Origin: Meloidogyne chitwoodi
Lineage: Eukaryota > Nematoda > Chromadorea > Rhabditida > Meloidogynidae
Reading direction: 5' to 3'
Length of the DNA: 64,000 nt
Assembly (NCBI GenBank): GCA_015183035.1
Contig: JACZZP010000009.1
Location: forward strand, 1,240,001-1,304,000
The notes beneath the pieces were generated by a model. That model had not been told where the DNA came from. It did not search any database and saw nothing but the letters and a program-made list of their open reading frames with translations. Position 1 is the first letter of the stretch. Each line of letters begins with the position of its first letter. A program made the position numbers and the translations under genes. Shown here piece after piece: positions 13,201 through 24,747 of the stretch.

Positions 13201-15434
13201 TGACCATGATCGCAATTTCGGTAGGTCAGGTCACATTTGGTCATGACCGAACATGACCGGAAAATTTTTGAAATATAAGGGCTACAAAAATTCATATGGC
13301 ATATATTTTTGTTTTAAATTTATTTATAGGACAGTAATAATTAAAAAGAATACATTTAAATAAACTTAATTCATTAATGAATGATTTAAATAGATAAATA
13401 GGGCTGTAATTCAAAAGTTTATGCTTTTAATGGGTAGCAAAAGAATACTGCGAAAAAATGCTCAATCGGTGCACTAAAAATAAAAAAATTCAGATTCCTG
13501 GGATCCCGACCAGGGTTGCCGCGGGTGAGCTCAAGTGCCGGGTTCGGGTCGGGTAGATTTTCATAAATTTCGGGTGTCGGGTAGTTTGTGCGCTGCAGGC
13601 GAAAATTTTTGAAAAATTATTACTTTAGTTGCCAAAAAATTCACCTTTTTTAACGTTGAATCAAAAATATAGGATTATTTTTTCTTCTAAAATGTTTAAA
13701 AATTAAAGAAAAATAAGGATAAACAAATTTGATAATAATTAACGACAGGAACTAAATTGCAAACATCAAAGGACTCGAACCTACAGTTAAGTTTGGACTC
13801 AAGTCTAACACACTAACCACTTAACCATACTCAACTAACATAAGATTCAAATTAATTCTAAATAAATCTTTCTCATTAATAATTCTTCTATTCCCCATGT
13901 AAGAGTGAAAGAAGGAAAAGAAAAGGGGAAAAATTAAATAACGGTCAGTGACATTTGACGATTTCGGTTATATGACCGGTCATGACCATTTTAAATTTTT
14001 GGTCAAAAAATCTTGGAGGTAGGTTGAAAAATAGTACTCCACCCTTAATTAGTGCTCCACCCTGAAATAGTACTCCGTTTTGGAGGTAGGTTGAAAAATA
14101 GTACTCCAGGAGCACTATTATAGGAAATACGGTATATACATAATATATGTATTATAATCATTATAAAAAAAGAAAATATTTTTTCTCATTTAATTCATTA
14201 ATTTTTTTTCTTTTTTTTCTTCATAAAATAATGTTTTTTATATTTCAATAGTCCATTTTTAATGTCTAAAAAGCTAAAATTTTGTCGGTATAAGTAGAGG
14301 CTATTGAAAAACAAAAACTGAAGTATACCCTAAAAGAATAAAAAAATTGGCCGTAGTAGAGTAGCTGTTGTCCACTCTTTGAGAGTTTCTCTTTTCTTTT
14401 TTTCTTTTCTTCTTCTTAAATTTCCTTCCTTTTCCTATCCTCTCATAATAATATACTCAACAGTGACTACACTGACTAGCTTATCGCTCCAATGCATCAT
14501 TTCATTTTCTAAACAAAATATATATTTTTCTATTAGGTTTTGAGGGTTGGGAAAAAATTAAATAGCGCAAGAAGGAAATAATAAATAAATAAAATATTTT
14601 GTCAAAAATCAATATATCTCAATTTAACTTTACAAATCATAAAAATAATCAGAGAAATATGTACTCTTTAATTAATTAAATATTATTAAAAATAATAATT
14701 AAGAAAAGTTTAACAAATACATATATTTATTTATTAGCAAATTTTCTTTTAAAATTGAATTTTCTCTTAAAAAGTATATATGTAAATATGGAAAAATTAG
14801 AAAATATGTAAATTAGATTCTCATTAGAATATGAATTTTACATTTTTCGTTAGATATTATTTGAAAAAAATTAATACCTAAATATAATTATTTAAATAAA
14901 AATGATTAAATACCTACATATACATATTAATTAAAAAAGAAAAATCAAGGGGATCAGCACAGAAGATCGAAACCCAAAAGATCGAAAAGATCGATGAAAA
15001 CAATTTGTGAACTTGCTAGTTCGGTCAATAATAAAACACTCCTTGTAGGTCCAAGTTTGAATGGGACCAAATTATTTTAAGAGATTTGACCGAACTGGCA
15101 AGTTCACAAATTGTTTTCATCGTCTTTTGGGTTTCGATCTTCTGGGGTGGACCAAAATCAAGGATAAATAAAATTTGGAAATTATTGAAATATTATAGGT
15201 ATAAATTTAAGAATTTATTCAATAATTAAATAGAAAAACATTTTATTAAAATTAAGGTATTTTTTCTATTAGAATATTTTTAATAGATTATATTAAAAAT
15301 TAAAATATTAAAATATTATATTATAATTAATTAATTATAAATATAACTTACGAAGAGTTATAATCCCCATAAATAACATCATAATCTCCAGAAGGTTCAA
15401 TAAATAATTCATCATCAAAAGGTTTAGGACTCAT
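7213..15434 (-). CDS. cam-1: ROR-family receptor tyrosine kinase (CAM-1-like), probable pseudokinase
   Basis: Domain order is diagnostic of ROR: Ig (about 11930-12260; [21 protein letters not shown]), an acidic linker (10740-10920), Frizzled cysteine-rich domain with ten Cys (about 9980-10510), kringle (9600-9925; [24 protein letters not shown]), one membrane helix (about 9400-9500; [20 protein letters not shown]), then a kinase-like domain (7760-8800) and an Asn/Ser-rich acidic tail ending at 7213. The lysine of VALKTLKP and HKDLSARN are kept. DFG is replaced by NFA (KICNFAKM), and the glycine loop is degenerate ([11 protein letters not shown]). RORs bind Wnt at the cell surface and act in cell migration and neuron development. 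The exon at 15354-15434 joins the Ig exon in phase (TC + A). It has no signal peptide, so a further 5' exon is likely upstream. The introns hold two transposons. Confidence 0.93.
12866..14132. mobile_element. Non-autonomous pogo/mariner-like element with TA duplication
   Basis: A perfect 24-bp terminal inverted repeat starts CCGTATTTCCTATAATAG at 12866 and closes at 14109-14132, flanked by TA on both sides. Just inside each end lie direct copies of a minisatellite-like unit (AAATAGTACTCCACCCTG and a GGAGGTAGGTTG spacer) at about 12885-13000 and 14010-14108. The centre (13130-14010) is a mosaic of GC-richer segments with many GGTCATGACC-like palindromes and a tRNA-like piece, and it may contain nested insertions. 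It has no transposase. It lies in the long intron of the ROR gene. Confidence 0.75.
13764..13836 (-). pseudogene. tRNA-like segment with Pol III A and B boxes
   Basis: On the minus strand the sequence has an A box, TGGTTAAGTGG (13817-13827), and a B box, GGTTCGAGTCC (13771-13781), 35 nt apart. The order and spacing match a tRNA. The D arm looks normal, but the anticodon stem has a mismatch and its loop only six bases, and the acceptor arms do not pair. It is therefore a decayed tRNA or the head of a tRNA-derived SINE, not a working tRNA gene. Confidence 0.6.
14951..15153. mobile_element. Short inverted-repeat transposon with 10-bp target duplication
   Basis: The arms 14951-15028 and about 15085-15153 are inverted copies (for example CAGAAGATCGAAACCCAAAA and CAATTTGTGAACTTG). 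The left arm has a small internal insertion of about 11 nt. The ends are GGATCAGC and GGTCCACC in inverted view. The direct repeat AAAATCAAGG flanks it (14941-14950 and 15154-15163). Duplication length and G-rich ends suggest a Mutator-like MITE. It sits in the first visible intron of the ROR gene. Confidence 0.75.
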
Positions 15435-16488
15435 AATTATTATCAAAAAACTGAAAATAAATAAATAAATGTAAAATATTTTTTTGATAAAAAAAACTGA
15501 GAAATACCCCTATTACTATAAAAGGAAAATAAATAATATTTTCTTTATAAAAAAATAATAAAATTTAAAAATTATATAAAATTTTTAATATTTTTGGTCA
15601 GTTTTATTTTTAAAAAAATAAATAAAAGATTTATAAAATATAAGAAGAGAAAAAAAGATTTTTAAATAATACATGGCCATGAATTTGGGTGAATTATATT
15701 ATCTAAAAAGATTTTAAAAAGTGGCAAAAATACCACTTGAAAAAAAAGAAGAAGCAAGAAAATGAAAAGAACAAATAATTAAAGAAGGAAAGAGTGCGCG
15801 AAAAATAAATGAAAAAAAATTAAATTTAATATTTTTTAAGTGTTTTTAGTTAAAATTATTATTTATTTATTTAAAAAATATTTATGTAGGTCAAAACAAA
15901 AATAAAATTAAAAAAAAATATATTTTTTAAATAATTTTAATTAAATAAAATATAATTTAATAATAAAGTTACCCTTTAAAATAAATATATTAAAAAATAT
16001 TCGTTGCTAATGCCAACATTATTATTTATTTATTTTCTATTTATACACCTTAAAAATAGACATTTGGATAAAAAAAGATAAAGCAATTAAAATAAATAAA
16101 ATAAAAATTCTTTCTTTTTTCTCCAAAAATTTGTCTATAATTTAAAAAAATGCAAATCTTTTTATTTTCTCACAATTTATTTAAAAAAATAATATTTATA
16201 TAATTTAAAGAATTTTTTTAAATTAATAAAGTCAATTTTATATATTTTATAATTTAAGATATATCTCAAAATAAATTTAATTAATAATATTTGGTTAAGC
16301 CATTCTCTTAGTAATTGGATTATTTATTTTACTAGCGAAGTTGGTCGCCCTTCGGGTGTCCTTCTACGCTAGCAAAAATAAACACAAACTGAAATAACCA
16401 GATCATTAAAGTCATCATACTAAAAAAGAAACATTTCTAAAGAACAAAACAAAAACCTAAACCTTGGGTAACCCGGCACAACCCTGAT

Positions 16489-16790
16489 AACTAGCACACT
16501 GATATAAAATTTTGAAACAGATATGGATATAGACCACGCTGATATATCTGGATATGAACACTGAACTTCGTATAAGTGTACAGTTAGTTATACATCATAA
16601 TTTCCCCTTAATTCTGTTGGAAAAATGGAAAATTCATACTAATTTATAAAAAATTTTTGTTCTTGGAACTGGAACTGCTTTGGAACTAGTTCCGCAATGG
16701 AACTATGAAAATTAAAAATATAGTTCCGGAACTGGAACTAGTTCCGTGGAACTTTTGGAACTTTTGCATCACTGCCTATAACTCGGTCCC
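16489..16790. repeat. Dispersed-repeat relics, including a GGAACT-rich block
   Basis: At 16489-16596 a segment is bounded by ATAACTA and its inverse TAGTTAT. At 16655-16772 the hexamer GGAACT occurs about eight times, mixed with its complement AGTTCC, and ends at GCATCACTGCC, which reads as a hAT-like end (GGCAGTGATGC) on the other strand. A partner end is not clear. A small hairpin at 16333-16374 (CTAGCG..CGCTAG) lies just before. Confidence 0.45.
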
Positions 16791-19180
16791 AGGTGTCCCT
16801 TAGCAAAAACGGTGAAAATTTCACAATAAAAGTAGGGTATAATCTATCTTTCTGCAAAGTTTCGCCCCAAACTTCCACGGACACCTAAAGTACCTCCCTT
16901 TGTTAGAAAAATAAAATAATTATTCAAAAATGTTAAAATAATATTAATTTTACTTATTTTTTATAATTTAAATATTTATTTAGTTAAATTAGGAAAAATA
17001 GAAACATTATTTTCTAAAATGAAAAAAAAGAAGAAGAAAAAGAAGAAGAAATGTTTAAGTAAATTTAAATATTTATTTATTTTATATATTTTAAAATATA
17101 ATAAAATTAATAATAAAAAAACAAATTTTTAAAATAAAATTATTATTATATAATTCTCGGCAGGTGGTCATGATTTGTTATTATTTAAGAATAATAAATA
17201 AATAAATATAAAAGAAAAAGAAAAATAATTATGTTTTACTCGGCAATTTTTATAAAATTGAGTATTGAACAAAAAAAAATAAAAATTTAGTGAAAAATAA
17301 AATAAGGAGAATATAATTAGTGACTAATAAATAAAAATTAAATTAAATATTTTAAATTATTTTAAAAAAAATACTTTCTTTTATTTAATAAATATTATAA
17401 CTTTTTCTCAATTATTTTACTGCGCATTTCATAAAAAAACTAAATAAATAAATATATTCTTACTTTTTTCTCTCTCTCTATATTAATATTTCATTGGATA
17501 TTAATGCTTCAGTGCTTTCTGAGTTATATTAATTTATTTTTAAAAAGTTTTTATATATAAATATTTGACCTTAAATAATAATCAAATAATAATAATATTT
17601 TTAAAAAGAATAAATTGTTAATATATTATTATTTTTTGTTTTATAATATTTATTTAATTTAAAAATATTTATTTTATTAATTATTTGTAAAAAAGAAAGT
17701 TTAAAAAAAATAAGAAAATGATCAGCTTTTTCCTCTTTTTATATAATAATAATAATAATATTTAATCATTATTCGAGTCTGGTTGTGCTAACCATTCTTT
17801 GTTTCTTGTACTAAGAAAAGGATTATTATTATAATGATAGAAAAAATTAAAAAAAGAGAAAAGAAATATAAGAAGTTTAAAAAAATAAATTTAAGAAATT
17901 TGAGAATAAATATATTATTTAAATAATTATATTTAAATAAAATAAGCAATTGGTATTATTAATTTAATAAATTAATTTAAATTTAAATTAATAACATTTA
18001 AAATATAAATTAAAAATATTTTTTAAGTTTTTAAAATAATTAGTTAAAAAAAAAAAAGAGAAGAAAAAAAGACAACTTTACGATGATTGAGTGAGTGCTT
18101 GCTTATATAATAAATAATAATAAATATATATTTTTATTTTATTTTTTTAAAAATGATCTTCTTTTTTCCCTCATTTTCTTTTTCACTCAAAAGTGTCATT
18201 CTCTTTTCTTTTTATCCTTTTTCCTTAAAAAAAATTCTGTCAGCTGCCGTATCTTTTAGTTACTAAATAAAAATATGATAAGTGAAAAAGGAAATAAATA
18301 AAAGAAAAGAAAAAACTTTTTTTTTGAATATCTGGACAAAATAAATGTTTATTTTCTTCCCTTTTCCACGGGGAGATTCATTTGCAAGCATTAAAGTGTC
18401 GGCGGGACTAAAAAAGCATATAAAAACTAGTGGATAATACTTTTGGCACTTATAATATATTTTGGTCATTTTTAGTAAATATTAAAATTATAAACAAATA
18501 GGAGTGGTCAAAAGATAAAGTAATAAATTTAAAATTAATTTTAAATAATCATTTATTTTATAAAACATAAAAGATATAAAAAGAAACAAAAAAAGAACAA
18601 AAATTAATAGAAAATGGTTATTTGTAAATTTATTTATATTTATATATAGTAGAACAATATATGTATATAAAGAATTATTTAAATATATTTTATGTTTTAC
18701 TAGTGTTCATTCAATAGGTAGAAAAAATGAAAGGGGAGACTAATAGATGTCCGATTGTTTGTTTGCTAACTATTATTACTGAAAAAAGGTTTTTAGTAAA
18801 AAAATAGACAAAATAAAAATATTTTTAAAAATGGTAATTTCTCTATTATTTATTATATTATTTTGATATAAATAAATAAAAATATTATTTAATATTCTTT
18901 AAATATATCTAAAAATTAAAATATATTTATTTTATTTAAATTAAGAAAGAATACACAAAGAGAAGCTTTTAAAATTGAAATTTGAGTTAAATACTTTAAA
19001 TCTGACCAATAGAAAGATTTTTTTAGAAAAAAAGATATTTAATCCTTCTAAGCTTTTTTTCAGATTATTTTTTTCAATTTTTAGTTTAAAATAAAATATT
19101 TAATAGAAACACCGGTACTTCATATTTTTAAAAATTAATGCCAAAGGGTGTTTCTATTAAAATACTTGAATATATTCTAA

Positions 19181-19310
19181 TAGAGATCGGAATTTTAAAA
19201 AATCCTTGATTTGAATTCTGGATCTTGATTTATTTTATTGCCTGGACCAGACTCTAGATGTGGAGTCAATGAAAAATCGAGGTCTGGATCCATATCCAGT
19301 CCTATCTTTA
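19181..19310. mobile_element. hAT-like MITE, TAGAG family (diverged copy)
   Basis: It begins TAGAGATCGGAATTTT, matching the start of the copy at 43355 (TAGAGACCGGAATTTTGG), and ends CCAGTCCTATCTTTA, a worn match to that copy's end. Near-identical 8-bp repeats flank it: TATTCTAA (19173-19180) and TATTCTAT (19311-19318). Confidence 0.7.
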
Positions 19311-20152
19311 TATTCTATTTTATATATATTCTACTCTCTAATGGATAATTATAATTAATTATTTCAGAGAAAGAGAGAGAGGGTACTTTCTACTTCTTTT
19401 AACAAAATATAAAGAAAAAATTCTTCAAAAAAGCATAACAATAATAAAATTTTAAGAATTTAAATATTAGATTAAAATAATACAAAAAATATAAAATTTA
19501 AAAAATTGGAAACTTTCTAAAATAATAAAAATAAAAAGGTTTTATATTTTTTAAATATTCGATATTCTTTTTAAATTAAAAAATAAAAATCCTTAATAAA
19601 ATAGGAGAATATTTAAATTTATTTAAATATATTTTTTAAGTTTATTTAATTTTAAAATTAAAAAAAAAAATTATTTTTTATTATTTAAATTAATAAATAT
19701 AATTTTTATATATAATTCAAAAATGAGTAATGAGAGGAAGGAATTAATTTGACCGAATGCTTAAAAAAAGAAAGAATAGTAGTAGTAAAAATAAGAAAAC
19801 AGATGAGGCTCCCTTTTTAATTTTATTTTCCCTCATTAATGAACTTTTCTATTTTTATTAATTATAATTAAATAATATTATTATTAATTATTCAATAATA
19901 AAAAAGCCTCTCACTGAGTATCAAAAAAATGTCGACAAAAATTTATTTACAAACATTTGTTAATTTTATTTTAAAATTAATTAGGTATTTTATTTTTTTT
20001 AATAAATATAATTTTATTTAACATTTAAAAAAAGAATTATAACTTTAAATAATAATTTTTTATATATTAATTAAAAATAAATAAATACCTATTATAATTA
20101 AACTTTTAATCCAATCACAAGTTTTTAAAATAATTTTTTGTTATTTCTCTAA

Positions 20153-20758
20153 GGTAAATATGTAGTTGGCTTCCTACCTGTCTGCAAAGGGAATTTGTAG
20201 AAGGCAATAATTGCATTTTTGGCGTTTAAAGAGATGCACACTTATTTTTCCTTCTCAGTTACAGTGTTGTCTTTTAGCACTTGGAAAAAGGAGAGAAAAT
20301 AAAAATAATTAATAAGTAATAAAGTGAAAATATATTTTATAAATGATCAAAGATTAATGATAATAAATTTGGAACATGGCTTCGTTTTACACAGTAAAAA
20401 TATATGCTAAATTCATTTTAACATTTACATTCAAATTTTAATATTTCCTTAGAAATTAACTAAATATTTAAGTTTTTCTGGTTTTTATCCCTTAATTATA
20501 ATCCCAGTAAAGGTTGATATCCCCTCGATATTTTAGAAATTTATTTGAGAATGTTGTCCAAAATTGATGTTCTTTGATCATAATAAAATAATATGTTTTT
20601 AATTATTTTTATTTTCTCTTCTTTTTCCAAGTGCTAAAAGACAACACTGTAACTGAGAAGGAAAAATAAGCGTGCATCTCTTTAAACGCCAAAAATGCAA
20701 TTATTGCCTTCTACAAATTCCCTTTGCAGACAGGTAGGAAGCCAACTACATATTTACC
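20153..20758. mobile_element. Mutator-like MITE with about 145-bp inverted repeats
   Basis: The left arm (20153-20301, starting GGTAAATATGTAGTTGGC) is repeated inverted at 20617-20758. The two arms are almost identical. A perfect 9-bp direct repeat TTTCTCTAA flanks it (20144-20152 and 20759-20767). Long terminal repeats plus a 9-bp duplication are the mark of Mutator-like elements. The 315-bp core has no coding potential. The arms' near identity suggests a fairly recent insertion. Confidence 0.85.
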
Positions 20759-20915
20759 TTTCTCTAATTAAATATTTAAATAAAAACAAATTTTCTCTAT
20801 TTTTTATTCATAAATTTATATATTTGAGCACTCGGTTTAAAAAAATATTGGGCAAAATAAATTACTTGGAATAATAATTAAATATTTAAAATAACCTAGA
20901 TAAAATTAAATATAT

Positions 20916-22842
20916 TTAAATATGAGTATTTTCAGATATAACTTTATTATTATTAACATCTTTTTTCATCTCTCTATCACAAAAAAAGAAATTCCGATGG
21001 AAAAAAACAGATAAAATAGCAATTATTGCACCAACACAAAAACCAACAGCAACATCAGATGCTAAAAAATAATAATTATTATTTAAAAAAAATATACAAA
21101 CGATGATGTTTATGATCAAAAACTCTCGAAACAGAAACAAAACTACCAAGTGAAATAATTATTGAATAAATGACAATTAGAAGAGGAAGAACTGGAGCAG
21201 CGAAAGACCCAAAACTTTTTGAAAAAATCCGAATATGTGTATATAGCTGTTATAGTTAAATTTAAAAAATAAATTAGAAATTTTTAAAAACGAAAAATGA
21301 AAAAATACTAAATTATTATAAATATATTTTAAATCAGAGCTGCCAGATGTGAGGATTTATCCTCATTTTGAGGATTTTAAGAAGTTGAAGAGGATTTTTT
21401 TTGAAAATGAGGATTTGCGGATTTTTGTTGTTTTTTGAGGATTTTTGATATTTTTTCAGAAATTTAATTAAAAATTGCTATTTTTGGGTAAATTTTGGCA
21501 ACTAGACTATAAAAATTTCCAAAATTTTTCGCCTGCGGCGCTGAAAAGTAAATTTTGGTTAACTAGAGTACATTAGATCTCCAAAATTTTTCGGTGTCAA
21601 CCCAAAAGATTCAACCACTTGGGCCAAAGCATTTTTATTATTTGCGGATTTTTGCCCAAAAATGAGGATTTTTTCCGGTGAATTTGAGGATTTTTGCCCA
21701 AAATGAGGATTTTTTTCGATGAAATTGCGGATTTTTCATCTGGCAGCTCTGTTTTAAATTTATCTTAACTAGAGGTAGAACTAAAGATTTTAATTTTTGT
21801 TAGATTAATATAATTAAATATTCTAATATCTATTATTTTCTAAAAAACAAACAATAATAAACACAGCAAAATAAATTGAAAGAGCAGAGTGACCAGAATA
21901 AAAGCTACATCTAGCATCAATAATTTTTGGACTATCCACATTTGTTTTGTTGCATTTAAATAAATCACCAGGAAAAAAATAATTTGGAGTTTCATTTAAA
22001 CATTTATCTGCAGAAGTAATTTCAGTATATGGCTGACAAAGAGAAACAAAATTTGGACGAAGACGACCAACAGAAATTTTGATAACATTAAATAATAAAA
22101 AATTTATGCCAACACCAAACATCCAAACAGCTAAAAAATATAAATAATTTTTAAATTAATTTTAAAAAAACTTGTAAATCCTCCAAATTGTAATGTTTTC
22201 CACAATAAAACATCAAAATTCCAAAATTCTGAATTACTTGGATTGCTCGGTTTATTAAGAAAGAATTCACCAATTAAAACCTTTTAATTGTAAAAAAAAT
22301 TAATTAAAATTAAAAAAATAATAACCAAAACAACAAGAATCGGAATAGAAATGTAAAATATAGTATTCGATTCAATAGTTGAATCACGATATGGAAATCG
22401 AACTGAGAAATCATGGCAAAAAAATCCTCGGCGCGTTAAAGGAATAAATAATCTCAAATTATATCCAATCACACCTATAAAATTTTTTTTATTAATATAA
22501 GCTAATAAAATTAGTCATCATCTTTTCTAAACATTTCTATTCGAGTTAATATGATTAAATCATAAAAGAGCACAGTTAGACACGTTTAAATAAAAATTTT
22601 AATAGCCCCGACAGGCATGAATCACTCATTACTAATTTTGATTAAATTTTATAAAAAGAAAGAATTTGCATTTTCAATTATACAATAAAACCTAATTTTT
22701 TAAACTTACCAACTAACATTGCAACAATAAGGCGAACTAAGAGATCAAACAAAGAAAATTCAGCTATCGGTTTGACTATCACATCTGTATCCATTTTTGT
22801 TTTAGTAATAATTCCCTGATTGTTATTTTTAGACATATTCAT
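20916..22842 (-). CDS. Lipid phosphate phosphatase (PAP2 family, PLPP/LPP-like)
   Basis: This integral membrane phosphatase would remove phosphate from phosphatidate, lysophosphatidate or related lipids. All three PAP2 signatures are visible: KISVGRLRP (about 22060-22090), CSFYSGHSALS, and SRVFDHKHHPSDV, which is restored when the intron at about 21065-21098 is removed. Catalytic histidines and the second-motif arginine are kept. Several hydrophobic segments (LLVRLIVAML, IFYISIPILVVLVI, NFLLFNVI, SDVAVGFCVGAIIAI) give the expected six-helix fold. The start ATG 22842 gives MNMSKNNNQG. There are six exons. The intron between the second and third motifs holds the hAT MITE at 21335-21751. It is the last gene of a closely spaced minus-strand run. 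Confidence 0.92.
21335..21751. mobile_element. hAT-like MITE in the lipid phosphatase intron
   Basis: Perfect 15-bp inverted ends (CAGAGCTGCCAGATG) are flanked by the 8-bp direct repeat TTTTAAAT (21327-21334 and 21752-21759), a textbook hAT insertion. The interior has repeated GAGGATTTTTG-like units in both halves and no transposase. It is spliced out with the intron. Confidence 0.88.
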
Positions 22843-23016
22843 AATTACCACTAATATATATATACAATAAATACCTTTAAAAAGTTAAATTAATATTACA
22901 TCTTTATATGGGAATAAAGTATAAAAACTATATGTATCTCCATTTTGTGATAATAAAATTAAAGCACAAAGACCGCAACAAAAGAAAATTGTCTTTTCAG
23001 TCTAGGACTCAATCAT

Positions 23017-23112
23017 CACTAGTACCGGGGCGAGGGATCCCGATCGAGAGTTTACGGGATTCTTAGTCCCAAATCCTGATTTTTTAATCCCGAATTGGAA
23101 TCCCGGGCAGTG
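23017..23112. repeat. GC-rich inverted-repeat relic
   Basis: A 96-bp insert of unusual GC content starts CACTAGTACCGGGGC and ends CCCGGGCAGTG, with internal GGGATCCC and ATCCCG repeats. The ends are imperfect inverted repeats. No clean target duplication is visible. It lies between the torsin gene and the lipid phosphatase gene. Confidence 0.5.
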
Positions 23113-23241
23113 CGATTTTACCAATCTCTTCTAATCATCACATAAATACTAAAACAATCGAAATTTAAACATATATATGAAAGATAAAAACACAAAAGAT
23201 TAAACCCGTAAGGAATTGGGTCACTAAACTAATCGAATCAA

Positions 23242-24623
23242 TTAAATTTCATCCTTATATTGACTGGCTAAATGAGCTTCTCTAATAACGTCAGCATACA
23301 TAAAATCTGCTTTCCTTTCTACTTGTTTGCACCCAGAAGTTGAAAATATTGGTGTTTCTTTAGGAAAATACTAAGAAAAAAAAGAAACAAAAATATTTAA
23401 ATATTAAGTACAATAATTAAATACTTGAAGTGAATCAGCAAGATTTTCTAATTGTTCAGGCGTATAAACAATATTTCTAGACCGTAAATAATTTTTAAAA
23501 CACATAATTATATGCCTTCTTTCTAATGGAAGAAAAGGTACAAAATAATCAACCAAATGCTTGCTTATCACTCTACTCATTTTTAGTCCGCCTTCTCCTA
23601 AAATATTTATTTAATTAAAAATTATCTTAAAAACCTTCATTATAAGCACTCAATTGCATTAATTCTTCCAAATCCTTAAAGAACATTTGTTCTCTAGGTA
23701 AGCCTTTATTATAATGTTCTAATGCATGTTGGGCAATTAAATTCGCACCTCCATTACTAAAAATAACAAAATATAATTTATTTAAATATTGACAATCATA
23801 TTTACCTTAAAAATATAAAAATACTTTTTCTTGCATCAATACCATCTACATTATCATAAAATTCAACATAAGGGACAATAGCATCGAGCAATTGTAAGGG
23901 TAACTTGTCTGCTTCGTCAAATACAAACATTGTTCGCTCACATTCAGTCAAATTACCAGAAATCCATGTCCTTAGTTGACGCTGAATAATTAATTTTTAA
24001 AGAAATTCTTTCGAAAAAAAACTTTATAATTATCGATTTCATTTTGATATGGAAAATGCAATGTAGCAACAGAAAAATGTACAAATCGACTTTTGAATCC
24101 CTTTTTATAAACTGCATTCGCAATCATTTGAGTCAAATAATTCTTTCCAGTTCCCGTCCAACCATGAAATGATAAAACTAATGCTTTATTTGGTTTTCTA
24201 AATAATTAAATTTCAAAATAATTAAAAAATATATATATAACTGTTTAGTGATATGTGCCCGAACAGCATTAATAACAATTCTCTGTGCTATATGTTGTCC
24301 ATAAAGCCTTTCCTCAACCTCCTCCTCCAATCCTTAAATAAAGTACCAAAATGTTAAGTCATAGAGAACATATAATTACTATGAGCAACGTCCATATTGA
24401 TCCATGGAGTTCCACAACACTCAAAAACTAAAAGATTTCAATTATTTTTTAAATAAAAATTTATATACATACTTTTGCATTTCGTGTAAGTATAAAGACC
24501 TGTAAAAAATCCAAAGGCACCCATTGCTCCAATACCAACAGTTAGTGAAAGAACTTCGCTACAAACAATAAAAAATTGAACAAAACATAAAAACGATATT
24601 ATAAACATAGCAGTTTTTCTCAT
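23242..24623 (-). CDS. Torsin family AAA+ ATPase (OOC-5/TOR-like)
   Basis: Torsins are ATPases of the ER lumen and nuclear envelope. The peptide starts at ATG 24623 with a hydrophobic leader (MFIISFLCFVQFFIVCSE) that serves as signal and membrane anchor. The Walker A box is GWTGTGKN, with the asparagine typical of torsins instead of S/T. Walker B is FVFDEADKLP, and sensor-1 lies near IFIFLSNGGA. The conserved DYFVPFLPLERRHI and the late GCK motif (FSTSGCKQVERKAD) confirm the family. Length (about 330-340 residues) is as in human torsins. Seven to eight exons end at stop 23242. The 5' neighbour RNase H2C ends about 125 bp before this start, so it is likely co-transcribed. Confidence 0.93.
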
Positions 24624-24747
24624 CAATTTTGAAATCAATTAAAAAATTAATAAACAAGAAAACTTAAATACAATATTTCCTTTCTTGAGAAAAAATTTAA
24701 TATAAAACATCATAAATATTATAAATTTATTATTAAAATGAAAAACA

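Larger units (their letters stand above)
15435..20915. other. Long AT-rich intergenic region upstream of the ROR gene
   Basis: No protein gene is supported. It is mostly A/T runs and short TA/TAA repeats. Islands of normal complexity at 16300-16900, 19181-19310 and 20153-20758 are repeats or transposons. The missing signal-peptide exon and promoter of the ROR gene should lie here. A minus-strand 68-codon frame at 18263-18469 has a short hydrophobic stretch, but I could not tie it to that gene. Confidence 0.5.

Noticed and set aside
13764..13836. A functional tRNA gene
   Set aside because: A and B boxes are present, but acceptor arms do not pair and the anticodon arm has a mismatch and a short loop.
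18263..18469. Possible signal-peptide exon of the ROR gene
   Set aside because: It has a brief hydrophobic stretch, but I could not find a phase-compatible donor or typical leader structure.
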